Of a stretch of 64,000 nt of DNA, positions 1 through 10,324 are shown in pieces. Origin of the DNA: Salsuginibacillus halophilus (GTDB taxonomy: Bacteria; Bacillota; Bacilli; Bacillales; Marinococcaceae); assembly GCF_003014715.1 (NCBI RefSeq), contig NZ_PYAV01000006.1, forward strand, positions 182,468 to 246,467. The letters are read 5' to 3'. Every line of letters begins with the position of its first letter. Position 1 is the stretch's first letter. The notes beneath the pieces were generated by a model that was not told where the DNA came from, made no database searches, and saw nothing but the letters and a program-made list of their open reading frames with translations. Made by a program: the position numbers and the translations under genes.

Positions 1-212
1 GCAAGCACCCCTGCGCCTTTAATATGATCGCTGTGCTCGTGCGAAATTAACAGCCCATCCAAGTCAGCAGGACGCCGTCCGACGTCTTGTAAAAGCGCCT
101 CAATCTTTTTACCGCTGAGCCCCGCATCAATCAATAAGCGCTGCCGACTGGTTTCTACATAAACTGCGTTACCTGTGCTTCCGCTCGCAAGTACACTCAT
201 ATTTAACCCCAT
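1..212 (-). CDS. walJ: WalJ/YycJ metallo-beta-lactamase-fold hydrolase (5' part only)
   Basis: Only the first 70 codons are in the window; the gene continues past the left edge. The start is an ATG at 210-212, preceded on the minus strand by an AAGGAG ribosome site. The reading shows a short beta strand with ASGSTGNA, then LLIDAG, then the metal-binding HxHxDH motif (HEHSDH) near residue 60, which is diagnostic of the metallo-beta-lactamase fold. Its place as last gene after walR-walK-walH-walI is that of yycJ/walJ in Bacillus. The family has been linked to coordination of cell division and replication and to exonuclease activity; that role is family knowledge, not visible here. Confidence 0.9.
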   Translation of the reverse strand, partial: MGLNMSVLASGSTGNAVYVETSRQRLLIDAGLSGKKIEALLQDVGRRPADLDGLLISHEHSDHIKGAGVL

Positions 213-247
213 GATTGCTGCTCCTTTTTAACTTAAATCGAAAAGAT

Positions 248-292
248 ACCCGCTTTTATTTCGAACAGTCAAAAGTCGAAATAGCAGCGGGT
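248..292 (-). other. Intergenic stem-loop between walI and walJ
   Basis: A long imperfect inverted repeat (ACCCGCT with AGCGGGT, plus TATTTCGA with TCGAAATA) lies between the walI stop and the walJ ribosome site. The run of T after it on the minus strand is weak (TATCTTTT). It could be an attenuator or an RNA-stability hairpin that lowers walJ expression relative to walRKHI. Confidence 0.5.
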
Positions 293-333
293 AATTAAAA
301 GCTTTCTTTTATATAAGAATCAAGTGTCATTAG

Positions 334-1125
334 TTAATCGTCTTGATCCGGATTCTTAATAGATCCGGTAATCGCGTGCAGCCAAAACGTACTTTCATCA
401 TTTACATCCACTTGATACATTGGAACGAAATTCCTCACATCGCTTTGCGCCCAAAATAAACTGTGGTAACCAAAATCAATACCTGTAACTCGGTCTCCCT
501 GACGCAGCTCATTTTCTTCCATTAAAATTTCGAGCACTTGATTTGAACTGAGAAAGTCCTGCTCTTTACCGTGTTCCTCAAACTCCATAAACGACTGCAT
601 ATAGCTGTCAATATTACCGTCTTCGTTCACAAAAACGACGAGAAAATGATCACTATACGTGTAAATCAAATCATCTTGAAACCATTGATAGAATACAAGT
701 TTCCGTTCACTTTGATCCCAATAGCCAAACTCAAACTGTTCACCATTAACGATGTACGTTTCAAGAAAATCAGATAAATCTTCGCCAATATCCTGATCAC
801 TTGAAAGTTCGAAAGGCTCTTCTAATGTTTTGTTAATAACCCCGTCTTCAATTTCATAAAGCTCACTTTCATCCTGGCTCGTATCTTCAAATACTTCTTC
901 TGGAACATCCGCTTCATGACCGGCAATGTGCCGGCCGGATTCAATATTCTCCGGCCAGTCCGCCTCAATGATAATCTCACGTTCAGCAAGCATTTCTTCT
1001 ACAGATGTTTCCGCAAGGACGCCCGTTTCATAACTATCCTGCTTTTCTAACAGTTGATAAACTAAAAACGCGTTCAAAAATAAAAAGGTTAAAATGAAAA
1101 TGGTCTTTGTTTTATTCCAGTCCAT
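334..1125 (-). CDS. walI: WalI (YycI), membrane regulator of WalK
   Basis: 263 residues with one N-terminal membrane segment (about residues 7-25, IFILTFLFLNAFLVYQL) and a large extracytoplasmic part. This is the architecture of YycI, which with YycH binds the sensor kinase WalK at the membrane and restrains it in B. subtilis. The reading frame overlaps the end of walH by 14 bases, so the two are translationally coupled. The exported domain is rich in Glu and Asp, as in other proteins of this window. Identification rests on position in the wal operon and topology; the sequence itself is poorly conserved in the family. Confidence 0.88.
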   Translation of the reverse strand: MDWNKTKTIFILTFLFLNAFLVYQLLEKQDSYETGVLAETSVEEMLAEREIIIEADWPENIESGRHIAGHEADVPEEVFEDTSQDESELYEIEDGVINKTLEEPFELSSDQDIGEDLSDFLETYIVNGEQFEFGYWDQSERKLVFYQWFQDDLIYTYSDHFLVVFVNEDGNIDSYMQSFMEFEEHGKEQDFLSSNQVLEILMEENELRQGDRVTGIDFGYHSLFWAQSDVRNFVPMYQVDVNDESTFWLHAITGSIKNPDQDD

Positions 1126-2458
1126 CTTCCGGCCCCCTATCCCGCATATCTACCGGATACCAACGACCGCCGGACTGAAGATACCAATGTGGCGTCAATG
1201 ACACGAGAATATCTTGCTTCTCCATTGTGTATCCAACGCGGATATTATCGATTTCTTCACGCGCAAACGGCATATTCGCATCAACATACGTTAATAGATC
1301 CCGCCCGTTTTCAAGTTCCACGACATTTTCAGCCTCAACATACTCTTCTTCATCGAGCATAAACATCGGCCGGGCATGATGAACAATTTGACTGCCTTCT
1401 CGTGCTGTCTGAATGACATCCATACTTCGACCTGTATCTGCAAACACCGGAAGTCCTTCAGCCATCAGTCGAAATTCAACCTCGTCGGGGCTGGAGCGGC
1501 TTTCTGACCAATCATACAGTTGAAACGCATCTGTCCACCCTCCGTGCGCATTAATAAAATCAAAGGTCGAAGGTACAATATGCATGTCACTTGCACCTTG
1601 GATTTCAGTATAACCAGGGTTGTTAAAGTCGAGCTCATCCCCGCCGCTTCGCAGACGCATCATTGCACTTCCATCCGTATACGACAATGTATTTCCCTGC
1701 TCAGCATGCTGCTGAACGTAGCTTGGATCATCAAATAAAATCTGCATAAATGAATCACTCTGCAAGCTCGTCGTCGAATAAGATAACTCTTGATGAGCTA
1801 CAGTTTCTTCCGGAAGATACAAAGCGGGAAGCAGGTTATCTTCATCTGTCTCGCGTTCTACTTCAAACGCTTCTATTAACTGCGGTACTTGGGAGATATA
1901 ATCGTCTTCAAACACCGATGTACCGAAGTTTGATTCGCCGACAAGCATCCGTTTCTCCTCAAAAGAGACAAGGCGGACTTGAAGTTCTTCGTTTTCTCCG
2001 CCTGGATCTGACAGCAAAATTCTATCCACTTGATCGAGGTGGAGCGCTGATGCATGATCATCGTGTTCAAACAACACTTCCGCAATTTCCCACGGTATAG
2101 CGGTCGGAAAGGTTAACTCCGCCCAATCCCCTTCCAAATCATATACATCTGCCTCATCAATGTTTGAGACTGCGGATAAATTTTCAAAGTCTGCATCGCG
2201 AAGCTCATCAAAGAACGTGTGCATCCGCAAATCATTTCCATCCATCATGCCGGTTGTTGCACCGTTGTTTAATATGAGCTTTTCAGGATAGATAACATCA
2301 TTTAAATCCCGTTCATCACCGATCGGCTCATTTTCTACATACTCTTCACGATCCAATGTACTGTATATCGGCTGATACGTCCAAAGCTCCCATGTGAGCC
2401 ATAAGCTCAATAAGATAAGACCTGCCAGTAACACGGATTTCAAACGTTCGATAATCAT
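1112..2458 (-). CDS. walH: WalH (YycH), membrane regulator of WalK
   Basis: 448 residues: one N-terminal membrane helix (about residues 8-25, VLLAGLILLSLWLTWEL) followed by a long acidic extracytoplasmic domain, as in YycH. In B. subtilis YycH and YycI form a complex with WalK and keep its kinase activity down. The start overlaps the walK stop by four bases (ATGA), and the end overlaps walI by 14 bases, so walK-walH-walI is one tightly coupled unit. The call rests mainly on operon position and topology. Confidence 0.9.
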   Translation of the reverse strand: MIIERLKSVLLAGLILLSLWLTWELWTYQPIYSTLDREEYVENEPIGDERDLNDVIYPEKLILNNGATTGMMDGNDLRMHTFFDELRDADFENLSAVSNIDEADVYDLEGDWAELTFPTAIPWEIAEVLFEHDDHASALHLDQVDRILLSDPGGENEELQVRLVSFEEKRMLVGESNFGTSVFEDDYISQVPQLIEAFEVERETDEDNLLPALYLPEETVAHQELSYSTTSLQSDSFMQILFDDPSYVQQHAEQGNTLSYTDGSAMMRLRSGGDELDFNNPGYTEIQGASDMHIVPSTFDFINAHGGWTDAFQLYDWSESRSSPDEVEFRLMAEGLPVFADTGRSMDVIQTAREGSQIVHHARPMFMLDEEEYVEAENVVELENGRDLLTYVDANMPFAREEIDNIRVGYTMEKQDILVSLTPHWYLQSGGRWYPVDMRDRGPEDGLE

Positions 2459-4284
2459 GCTTCAACACCTGCGCTTTGAAAGCCTGTGTACGGCAGGGTG
2501 ACATACAGCGTTGTCCCTCTGCTATATTCGCTTTCAATATCAATCCAGCCGCCGTGACCTTCCACCATCTCTTTTGCAATTGCTAAACCTAAGCCTGTAC
2601 CACCTAAATTGCGAGCGCGCGCTTTATCGACACGGTAAAAACGTTCAAAGACTTTTTCTTGGTTTTCCTCCGGAATGCCCGGGCCTTCGTCACTGATACC
2701 AACAACAACCCGGTCATCACGGGCATCTGCCTGCAAAGTAATCGTGCCACCCTCTGGTGAATACTTAAGCGCATTGGAGACAATGTTATCAAAAACCTGG
2801 GCAAGCTTATCTGAGTCAAAATCAACATACATTGCTCGTCCTGGAATCCAACGCTCCATTGTAATGCCCCGGTCTTTAAACATCATGTCATAACGATCGG
2901 CCATCTCATGCAGAAATGTGCCAAAATCTCTCGTCTCAAAATAAAACGGATCATCGTTACTATCCATTTTAGATAGCTGCAGTAAATCGTTCACAAGCCG
3001 GATCATCCGCTCAGTCTCATTTTGGGTAACCGATAAAAAGCGGCCAGCCAGCTCCTCATTTTCCATCGCTCCATCTTCTAACGCCTCTAAATAACTTTTC
3101 ATCGTCGTAAGTGGAGTCCGCAGCTCATGGGAAACATTCGCCACAAACTCCCGACGCTCACGCTCTAATTTTTCCTGATCCGTAACGTCATGAAGTACCG
3201 TAATTAAACCTGTAATCGGACCGTCTTCGTTACGGATGACTGAAAAGTTAGCTTCAAGCAAATACTCTCCATTTTCATCGCTGAAGTCAAGCAGAAGCGC
3301 TTCAGAGTAATCATATAAATCACTCGGCGTTAACGTTTCTGAAAGACGTAGAATATCCGGAAGTGAATGACCCATCGCATCCACACTGCGAGCTTCAAGC
3401 AGTTCTTCAGCCCGCTTGTTCATCAAAATGATGCGCCCGAGTTCATCAGTTGCGATCACACCATCGGTCATATGGGTCAACACAGAGCTTAATTTCTTCC
3501 GCTCACCTTCAGTTGTGATGTGAGCTTCTTTTAAATTCCGGGTGAGCGCGTTAAATGAATGGGCGAGCTGGCCAATTTCATCATTACCAAATACGCGCAC
3601 GCGCCTGGAGTAATCCCCCTCACCCATAACACGAGCCTGCTTCTGCATATCTGCAATCGGCCGGGTGATGGTACGAGCAAGCATAATGCCGAGCAGCGCC
3701 GTGACACTTAAAGCAATTACAGTTCCTGTCATTAAAATGTTATTAATCTGATTCATTTCTCCATAAATCTCTTCCATCGAGGATTCGATATAAATGGCGC
3801 CTAATATGTCATTGCCTGATTCAATCGGCCGGGCCATAACCCGGATCCGGTTGTTCGTTTCTTCTTCACGGAGGATATCATCCGGGCCTGGCGTACCATT
3901 TAGTGCCCGGTTTACGCGAACGTTTGAGCTAATCTGCCCGACGATATGGTCGTTTGTCATATCTGAAGTACCGAGGATGACTTGGTTGTCATCAATCACT
4001 TGAGCTTCTGAGCCTTCAATTGAAAAAAACTCATTGAGCAGGCCTTCAATACTAGCTTCAAGGGGCTCATCATCTTCACCACGGTTTTCAAGCATCTCCT
4101 GCTCTACATTGTAAGCGAGCAGATCCGCCCGCTCTTCCAATGTTTCGGTTTGGTTACTAATCAACTGTTCCTCGAGTTGTCCGGTAAAATAAACTCCGAT
4201 AATCTGCATAGCAATAAGAATTAAAAGCACATACAAAACAATCAGCTTGAAATGAATCGATTTAAAGAAACCGATGACGCGCAT
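2455..4284 (-). CDS. walK: WalK sensor histidine kinase
   Basis: 609 residues. Two membrane helices (about 12-33 and 183-203) flank an extracytoplasmic sensor domain. Next come HAMP (about 205-257), PAS (about 262-370), a HisKA dimerisation domain with phospho-acceptor His386 in SHELRTP, and a HATPase domain with the N box (NIVSNALKYS) and G boxes (DEGPGIPEE, GGTGLGLAIAKEM). It phosphorylates WalR to control peptidoglycan hydrolases, the essential cell-wall homeostasis pathway of Firmicutes. It begins two bases after the walR stop and overlaps walH by four bases. Confidence 0.97.
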   Translation of the reverse strand: MRVIGFFKSIHFKLIVLYVLLILIAMQIIGVYFTGQLEEQLISNQTETLEERADLLAYNVEQEMLENRGEDDEPLEASIEGLLNEFFSIEGSEAQVIDDNQVILGTSDMTNDHIVGQISSNVRVNRALNGTPGPDDILREEETNNRIRVMARPIESGNDILGAIYIESSMEEIYGEMNQINNILMTGTVIALSVTALLGIMLARTITRPIADMQKQARVMGEGDYSRRVRVFGNDEIGQLAHSFNALTRNLKEAHITTEGERKKLSSVLTHMTDGVIATDELGRIILMNKRAEELLEARSVDAMGHSLPDILRLSETLTPSDLYDYSEALLLDFSDENGEYLLEANFSVIRNEDGPITGLITVLHDVTDQEKLERERREFVANVSHELRTPLTTMKSYLEALEDGAMENEELAGRFLSVTQNETERMIRLVNDLLQLSKMDSNDDPFYFETRDFGTFLHEMADRYDMMFKDRGITMERWIPGRAMYVDFDSDKLAQVFDNIVSNALKYSPEGGTITLQADARDDRVVVGISDEGPGIPEENQEKVFERFYRVDKARARNLGGTGLGLAIAKEMVEGHGGWIDIESEYSRGTTLYVTLPYTGFQSAGVEA

Positions 4285-4286
4285 GG

Positions 4287-4994
4287 TTACTTCTCCTGTT
4301 CAGGATGGCGTAAGTAATAACCTACACCGCGCCGTGTAATGATCCAGTTCGGATAGCTCGGATTATCTTCAACTTTTTCCCGCAGACGACGTACAGTGAC
4401 ATCAACAGTACGTACATCGCCAAAATAATCATAACCCCAAACGGCCTGCAGCAAATGTTCACGGGTCATGACTTGTCCCATATGGCGAGCGAGGTAGTGG
4501 ATTAATTCAAATTCACGGTGGGTTAAATCCACTTTATCCCCCTGCTTTGTGACCATATAAGCATCTGGGTCGATCACAAGGTCACCAATACGAATTGACC
4601 CGTTAGGTTTGCCGTCATCTTCGGGTACATTCTGCTGCCGGCGCAGGTTAGCTTTGACGCGGGCGATTAATTCGCGGGTGCTGAATGGTTTAGTGACGTA
4701 ATCATCTGCACCAAGTTCAAGGCCGAGCACTTTGTCAATTTCAGCATCTTTAGCTGTCAACATAATAATCGGCATATCAAAGGACTTCCGAAGTTCACGG
4801 CACACTTCCATACCGTCTTTGTGCGGCAGCATAATATCAAGCAGCACTAAGTCCGGCAGAAAGGCATGTGCTTTTTCCACCGCTTCATTACCATCATAGG
4901 CTACTTCAACTTCAAAACCTTCTTTTTGTAAATTAAAATCAAGAATATCTGCAATCGGCTGTTCATCATCTACAACGAGAATTTTCTCTTCCAT
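4287..4994 (-). CDS. walR: WalR response regulator
   Basis: OmpR-family regulator of 235 residues: receiver domain with acidic pair D9-D10, phospho-acceptor Asp53 (VLLDIMLP), conserved Thr (MLTAKD) and Lys (DDYVTKPF), then a winged-helix DNA-binding domain ending TRRGVGYYL. The frame is open 14 codons further upstream, but the start at 4994 ([11 protein letters not shown]) matches B. subtilis WalR and has a GGAG site nine bases upstream. It is the first gene of walRKHIJ and controls cell-wall autolysin genes. Confidence 0.97.
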   Translation of the reverse strand: MEEKILVVDDEQPIADILDFNLQKEGFEVEVAYDGNEAVEKAHAFLPDLVLLDIMLPHKDGMEVCRELRKSFDMPIIMLTAKDAEIDKVLGLELGADDYVTKPFSTRELIARVKANLRRQQNVPEDDGKPNGSIRIGDLVIDPDAYMVTKQGDKVDLTHREFELIHYLARHMGQVMTREHLLQAVWGYDYFGDVRTVDVTVRRLREKVEDNPSYPNWIITRRGVGYYLRHPEQEK

Positions 4995-5212
4995 TAGGAT
5001 TCGCTCCATTCTTAAGAGATCACATTTGCAACTCAACTAGGTCTGTCATTCTTTGAAAAGACAAGAACATTTATATTCTAACATACTACACCGCCCGTTC
5101 GCTGTCGGGCGCAGGTACCAACAAAGACAGAGCGATCGTGTCAAACTTTCCACGTTAAATACCAGCATTAAGATATCATCCCGCTGGGGTGGGCTTTGGT
5201 TCATATAACAAA

Positions 5213-5237
5213 AGCACCTCCCATAATGGAAGGTGCT
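5213..5237 (-). terminator. Terminator after the tRNA-Glu/Asp/Phe cluster
   Basis: Inverted repeat AGCACCT/AGGTGCT with flanking paired bases; on the minus strand it is followed by TTTTGTT. It lies just after tRNA-Phe and before the walR upstream region. Confidence 0.85.
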
Positions 5238-5266
5238 GCTTTATTTCGATCATCATCTTTTTTAGA

Positions 5267-5342
<76 letters not shown>

Positions 5343-5350
5343 AACAAAAA

Positions 5351-5426
5351 TGGCGGGCCTGACGGGAATCGAACCCGCGATCTCCTGCGTGACAGGCAGG
5401 CATGTTAACCGCTACACCACAGGCCC
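5351..5426 (-). tRNA. tRNA-Asp (GTC)
   Basis: Cloverleaf on the minus strand with acceptor GGGCCTG/CAGGCCC, anticodon loop CTGTCAC giving GTC, and encoded CCA. It sits eight bases from tRNA-Phe, so they are cotranscribed. Confidence 0.97.
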
Positions 5427-5435
5427 TTATGTAGT

Positions 5436-5510
5436 TGGTGACCCGTAGGGGATTCGAACCCCTGTTACCGCCGTGAAAGGGCGGTGTCTTAACCACTTGA
5501 CCAACGGGCC
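5436..5510 (-). tRNA. tRNA-Glu (TTC)
   Basis: Cloverleaf on the minus strand with acceptor GGCCCGT/ACGGGTC, anticodon loop CTTTCAC giving TTC, and encoded CCA. First tRNA of the cluster downstream of purA. Confidence 0.97.
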
Positions 5511-5657
5511 ATCTTTAAATTTTTGTGTGCGCTGTTTTCGTTCCCCAGCGACATTTATAATAATAGCACGCCGGTTCATGGCACGCAATAGGTTTCTCGA
5601 ATTTTTTTCGTTTTTTCACTGAAGGCAAAAATCGTTAATTTAAAGAATAGTAGAAAA

Positions 5658-6977
<1,320 letters not shown>

Positions 6978-7035
6978 TTAATACGTGCCAAGGGCCGCCC
7001 ATTCTTGTTCGACCTATGTAAGATTTCCCTCCACA

Positions 7036-7064
7036 ATCATAGCAATAAGTCCAAAAACGGTCAA
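7036..7064 (-). promoter_or_regulatory. purA sigma-A promoter
   Basis: Minus-strand -35 TTGACC (7059-7064), 17-base spacer, -10 TATGAT (7036-7041). It lies about 75 bases upstream of the purA start. Confidence 0.75.
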
Positions 7065-7068
7065 TCAA

Positions 7069-7108
7069 ACACGAACATTAATAAAAAATATTTTTGCGGC
7101 ATTCGTGT
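7069..7108 (-). promoter_or_regulatory. Probable PurR operator (paired PurBoxes) of purA
   Basis: Perfect inverted repeat ACACGAA (7069-7075) and TTCGTGT (7102-7108), 26 bases apart, directly upstream of the purA -35. PurR in Bacillus binds two inverted CCGAAC-type boxes with similar spacing; the match to the consensus arms is partial. Confidence 0.5.
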
Positions 7109-7120
7109 ATGTGATTTCTT

Positions 7121-7149
7121 TTCATATTTCTTACATTCATGATTAAAAT
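7121..7149 (+). promoter_or_regulatory. Weak candidate promoter for the STAS-domain gene
   Basis: TTCATA, 17-base spacer, TAAAAT, about 60 bases upstream of the ATG at 7212. The -35 is a poor match. Confidence 0.3.
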
Positions 7150-7211
7150 AAATCCGCAAGTGGTATACATGCAAGACGAAGCTACACTACCTACAAAGGA
7201 GCGACCATTGC

Positions 7212-7574
7212 ATGATTGAAAAATTAGATTGGAGCCACGGAAATATTTTGGCTTATGAAGTGAGTGGACAAGTAACAGAAGACGAAATTCAACAAGCTCA
7301 TGATGAAGTTGACCATTTGGTGCGCGAATTCGGCACTTTGAATTTGCTCGTTCGTCTTCCGGAAATGCCGGGGATGGAAGCCTCAGCGGTTAACGACCGG
7401 CTCCGCTTTACGAAAGAGCATTACGACAACATCGATAAGTATGCGATCGTTGGAGACTCACGGGCAGTAGAATGGATAAGTAAAGCAGCAGACGCGGTAA
7501 CGAAAACAGAAATTAAGCACTTTGATCTTGATGATGAAGAATCCGCCAAAGCCTGGCTGGATCACACCGTTTAA
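7212..7574 (+). CDS. SpoIIAA-like STAS-domain protein
   Basis: 120 residues resembling the SpoIIAA-like family (formerly DUF3478): a strand-rich start (GNILAYEVSGQVTEDEIQQAHDEV), a central helix-rich part, and IDKYAIVGDSRAVEWISKAAD near residues 75-95. Members are small, often acidic cytoplasmic proteins of unknown role; some may bind lipid or be stress-induced. Start ATG has AAAGGAG upstream. It is one of only two genes transcribed rightward in the left arm and stands alone between purA, read divergently, and a repeat element. Function is not assigned. Confidence 0.75.
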   Translation: MIEKLDWSHGNILAYEVSGQVTEDEIQQAHDEVDHLVREFGTLNLLVRLPEMPGMEASAVNDRLRFTKEHYDNIDKYAIVGDSRAVEWISKAADAVTKTEIKHFDLDDEESAKAWLDHTV

Positions 7575-7652
7575 GCACCTATAAAAAGAGGGACTGTCCC
7601 ATAAGATATACTTTAAATGATTGGCAAAGGAAATATACTCGCTTTCACCAAT

Positions 7653-7712
7653 GGCACGAGTGCGACATCGACTCAATCAGCGCTTACGCTTGATTGAGTC
7701 GTGTCTGCTTTG
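7653..7712 (+). repeat. Detached internal module of the dispersed element
   Basis: This stretch (GGCACGAGTGCGACATCG and following) resembles the optional segment found inside element copies 2 and 4 (GGCACAAGTGCGACATCG). It contains a perfect 11-bp hairpin CGACTCAATCA/TGATTGAGTCG (7669-7701) with the shared GCTTACGC in its loop. It stands about 150 bases before copy 1, which lacks this module. Confidence 0.6.
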
Positions 7713-7852
7713 CATCCGGACAGCGTATTAGATTGCGCGTGAAAAAACCGCTCATTGCGGGGGCTTTAACTTCCTAATTTCCTGCATATTTCTCATATAT
7801 TTCCTTTTCTTTTTTCTTAAATCGAATGTTTATAAATTTTTTGAGACAGCTC

Positions 7853-8340
7853 CTTCAGCGTGTAGCTAAACTTTCAAGAAAAACGGAGACTGACGTCGCT
7901 TTTCGTCGGACGCTTGCCCCAGGCACGGCCTCAACTTCCTCGGCAGAAAGTCACTGCCTGTGGGATTTTCGGCTCGCGCTGTTCCTGGTGGCGTCGCCGC
8001 CGATGCTCGTCAGCCTTGCGTCATTTGATGGTCATGAATTCTAGAGGTCCTTTTGATCAAGCAATAGCTACATGAATCAATCTTTAATGACGCTTCATGA
8101 GCAGTCAAACGAACAATATAGATTGGAATTGGTTTATGGTCTGTAAATGTCAAAGTGACCGAAACGACAGACGGCGACTCCCAGAGGATCAAGCGCAGGC
8201 TGAAGATCCACTTGTTCGATTGGAAATCTAATCGAACAAGTTAGCTGAAGCCAAGCCCTCGGGAAAGCGTCCGTCTGAGAGTGAAGGTTACGTTCATGAT
8301 TCGATTTTAGGACAGCCCGCGGAGCTTAGGGCAGTAAGCA
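7853..8340 (+). repeat. Dispersed structured element, copy 1
   Basis: About 490 bp, shared with 16.0, 33.7 and 48.2 kb. It starts near CTTCAGCGTGTAGC; the left end TGTAGCTAAA is a decayed form of TGTAGACAAA. A left foldback module follows (GACGTCGC to CGTCAGCC, inner GGCAG/CTGCC), then a right module bounded by AGACGG (8169-8174) and CCGTCT (8271-8276). That module encloses a perfect 12-bp hairpin ACTTGTTCGATT/AATCGAACAAGT (8210-8241). No conserved reading frame. The right end fades into the dnaC terminator at about 8375. Sequence 7575-8420 holds otherwise only the detached module and weak hairpins. Confidence 0.85.
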
Positions 8341-8373
8341 CGTGAGTGTTAGGTTTTGTACTTTTCAATAGAC

Positions 8374-8406
8374 TGAGAGCCTCCTGTGATATGCAGGAGG
8401 CTCTTG
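8374..8406 (-). terminator. dnaC terminator (bidirectional hairpin)
   Basis: Strong inverted repeat AGAGCCTCCTG/CAGGAGGCTCT just past the dnaC stop. Neither side has a long T run (CTTGTTATCTT on plus). Confidence 0.7.
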
Positions 8407-8420
8407 TTATCTTATTCAAG

Positions 8421-9779
8421 TTAAGCGGTTGGCGGCATGTCGCCTTCACTGTGGCGGTGATCGATGTTGACGAACTTATTGTATTCTTTCACAAAGGCAA
8501 GTTCTACGTTGCCCACCGGTCCGTTCCTCTGCTTTGCAATAATGATTTCAATAATATTTTGGTTTTCCGATTCTTGATCGTAATAATCATCGCGGTACAA
8601 AAACGAGACAATATCAGCGTCCTGCTCGATACTCCCTGATTCACGCAGGTCAGACATCATCGGCCGTTTATCCTGCCGGCTTTCAACGCCACGTGAAAGC
8701 TGGGACAGCGCAATGACCGGCACATCGAGTTCACGGGCAAGGGCTTTTAATGAGCGGGAGATTTCCGAAACTTCCTGCTGTCGGCTCTCGCTTCCGCTGC
8801 CTTGAATCAACTGCAAGTAGTCAATTAAAACCATACCGATCCCAGACTCCTGCTTTAAGCGACGGCATTTAGCGCGGACATCGCTTACTTTTATGCCCGG
8901 GGTATCATCAATATAAATCCCGGCACGGGATAAGCTGCCCATAGCCATCGTCAACTTCTCCCAGTCTTCTTCTTCAAGTGCACCTGTACGCATGCGTTGT
9001 GCATCAATGTTTCCTTCAGCGCAAAGCATCCGCTGTACAAGCTGAGCCGCCCCCATCTCCAAGCTGAAGATAGCGACATTCTCTTCTGACTTAATCGCGA
9101 TGTTTTGCGCAATATTTAACGCAAACGCTGTCTTACCCATCGACGGACGCGCCGCCACGATAATCAGATCACTTCGTTGAAAGCCAGCCGTCATCCGGTC
9201 GAGCTCTGCAAACCCACTTGGGATTCCTGTCACATCGTCCTGCCGGTTTTGAAGCATCTCAATTTTATCGTACGTTTCAATTAAAACGTCTTTAATGGGG
9301 ATAAACGCCCCAGTATTCCGCCGCTGTGAAACTTCAAGAATGGAACGCTCAGCGTTACTTAGCACATCTTCAATTTCTTCTTCGCTGCCGTAGCCTTCAG
9401 AAGCAATCGACTGGGCAGTGTGGATCAATCGACGCATCAGCGATTTTTCTTCAACAATCTGTGAATAATACTCCACATTCGCAGCTGTTGGTACGGCATT
9501 GGAAAGCTCAGTAACGTAAGTTAAACCACCGGCTTCCTCCAGCCATTGCCGCTCCTGCAGCTCATTGGCAATTGTGACAATGTCAACTGGCTCTCCTTTT
9601 TCCGATAAATCCAGCATGACACGGTACAAACGCTGGTGGGCGGCGCGGTAAAAGTCTTCCGGGCCAAGGCGCTCAGAAGCTGTGACTAAAGCTGTTCCAT
9701 CGAGAAAGATTGCACCTAGCACCGCCTGTTCCGCTTCAATGTGCTGCGGCGGATTGCGGTCTGATAACCAGTCGCTCAT
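8421..9779 (-). CDS. dnaC: Replicative DNA helicase (DnaB family, DnaC of Bacillus)
   Basis: 452 residues (B. subtilis 454 as recalled). N-terminal DnaB domain (IEAEQAVLGAIF), linker, then RecA-like ATPase with Walker A ARPSMGKTAF, Walker B MVLIDYLQLI, arginine finger region and SGSIEQDADIVSFLYR. It unwinds the chromosome at the fork as a hexamer. The open frame extends 28 codons further, but ATG at 9779 has GGGGAG upstream and gives MSDWLSDRNPPQHIEAEQ, matching the family start. Confidence 0.97.
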   Translation of the reverse strand: MSDWLSDRNPPQHIEAEQAVLGAIFLDGTALVTASERLGPEDFYRAAHQRLYRVMLDLSEKGEPVDIVTIANELQERQWLEEAGGLTYVTELSNAVPTAANVEYYSQIVEEKSLMRRLIHTAQSIASEGYGSEEEIEDVLSNAERSILEVSQRRNTGAFIPIKDVLIETYDKIEMLQNRQDDVTGIPSGFAELDRMTAGFQRSDLIIVAARPSMGKTAFALNIAQNIAIKSEENVAIFSLEMGAAQLVQRMLCAEGNIDAQRMRTGALEEEDWEKLTMAMGSLSRAGIYIDDTPGIKVSDVRAKCRRLKQESGIGMVLIDYLQLIQGSGSESRQQEVSEISRSLKALARELDVPVIALSQLSRGVESRQDKRPMMSDLRESGSIEQDADIVSFLYRDDYYDQESENQNIIEIIIAKQRNGPVGNVELAFVKEYNKFVNIDHRHSEGDMPPTA

Positions 9780-9836
9780 TGCTACTCCCCTACCTTTCTC
9801 GATCATTCGAAACGACACTGCTGCCGTTGAAAAAAA

Positions 9837-9872
9837 CACCACCGCCCGGCCCGGGGGCTGCAAGCGGCAGTG
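9837..9872 (-). terminator. Terminator between rplI and dnaC
   Basis: CACTGCCGC/GCGGTGGTG stem on the minus strand (with G-U pairs) followed by seven T. dnaC therefore probably has its own promoter or depends on read-through. Confidence 0.8.
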
Positions 9873-9880
9873 CTTTCAAT

Positions 9881-10324
9881 TTATTCTTCAGTTACATGGA
9901 CATCAAGCGTGGCAGTGACTTTTGGATGAAGCTTTACCGGTACTTTCGTGACGCCAAGGGTGCGGATCGGGTCTTTCACTTCAATTTTCCGCTTGTCGAT
10001 GAAAAAGCCCATATCCTTCAGTTTCTCTGCGATTTGTTTATTAGAAACCGCACCGAAAAGACGGCCGCCTTCCCCTGCTTTTGCTGTAACAGCAACTTTC
10101 GTGTTCTCAAGCTGTTCTTTCAGCTGCTCTGCATGACGCAGCTCCTGTTCAGCTTTTTGGCGTTCCTGCTCCTGCTCTTGCTCGAGCTTCTGCATATTCC
10201 CTTTCGTCGCTTCTACAGCTTTGCCGTGCTTTATGAGGTAATTGCGGGCATAACCTTCAGAGACGTCTTTAACTTCTCCCTTTTTTCCTTGGCCTTTAAC
10301 GTCTTCTTTCAAAATGACTTTCAT
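9881..10324 (-). CDS. rplI: 50S ribosomal protein L9
   Basis: 147 residues (family about 149). Typical N-terminal domain [21 protein letters not shown] with [12 protein letters not shown], a long Gln/Glu-rich connecting helix (residues 45-75), and a C-terminal domain with [14 protein letters not shown]. Binds 23S rRNA at the base of the L1 stalk. Its start overlaps the gdpP stop by four bases, so yybS-gdpP-rplI form one coupled unit. Confidence 0.97.
   Translation of the reverse strand: MKVILKEDVKGQGKKGEVKDVSEGYARNYLIKHGKAVEATKGNMQKLEQEQEQERQKAEQELRHAEQLKEQLENTKVAVTAKAGEGGRLFGAVSNKQIAEKLKDMGFFIDKRKIEVKDPIRTLGVTKVPVKLHPKVTATLDVHVTEE

Noticed and set aside
7826..8044. Open frame of 72 codons over the left half of element copy 1
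   Set aside because: No Shine-Dalgarno, lies in a repeat, and the frame is not kept in other copies.
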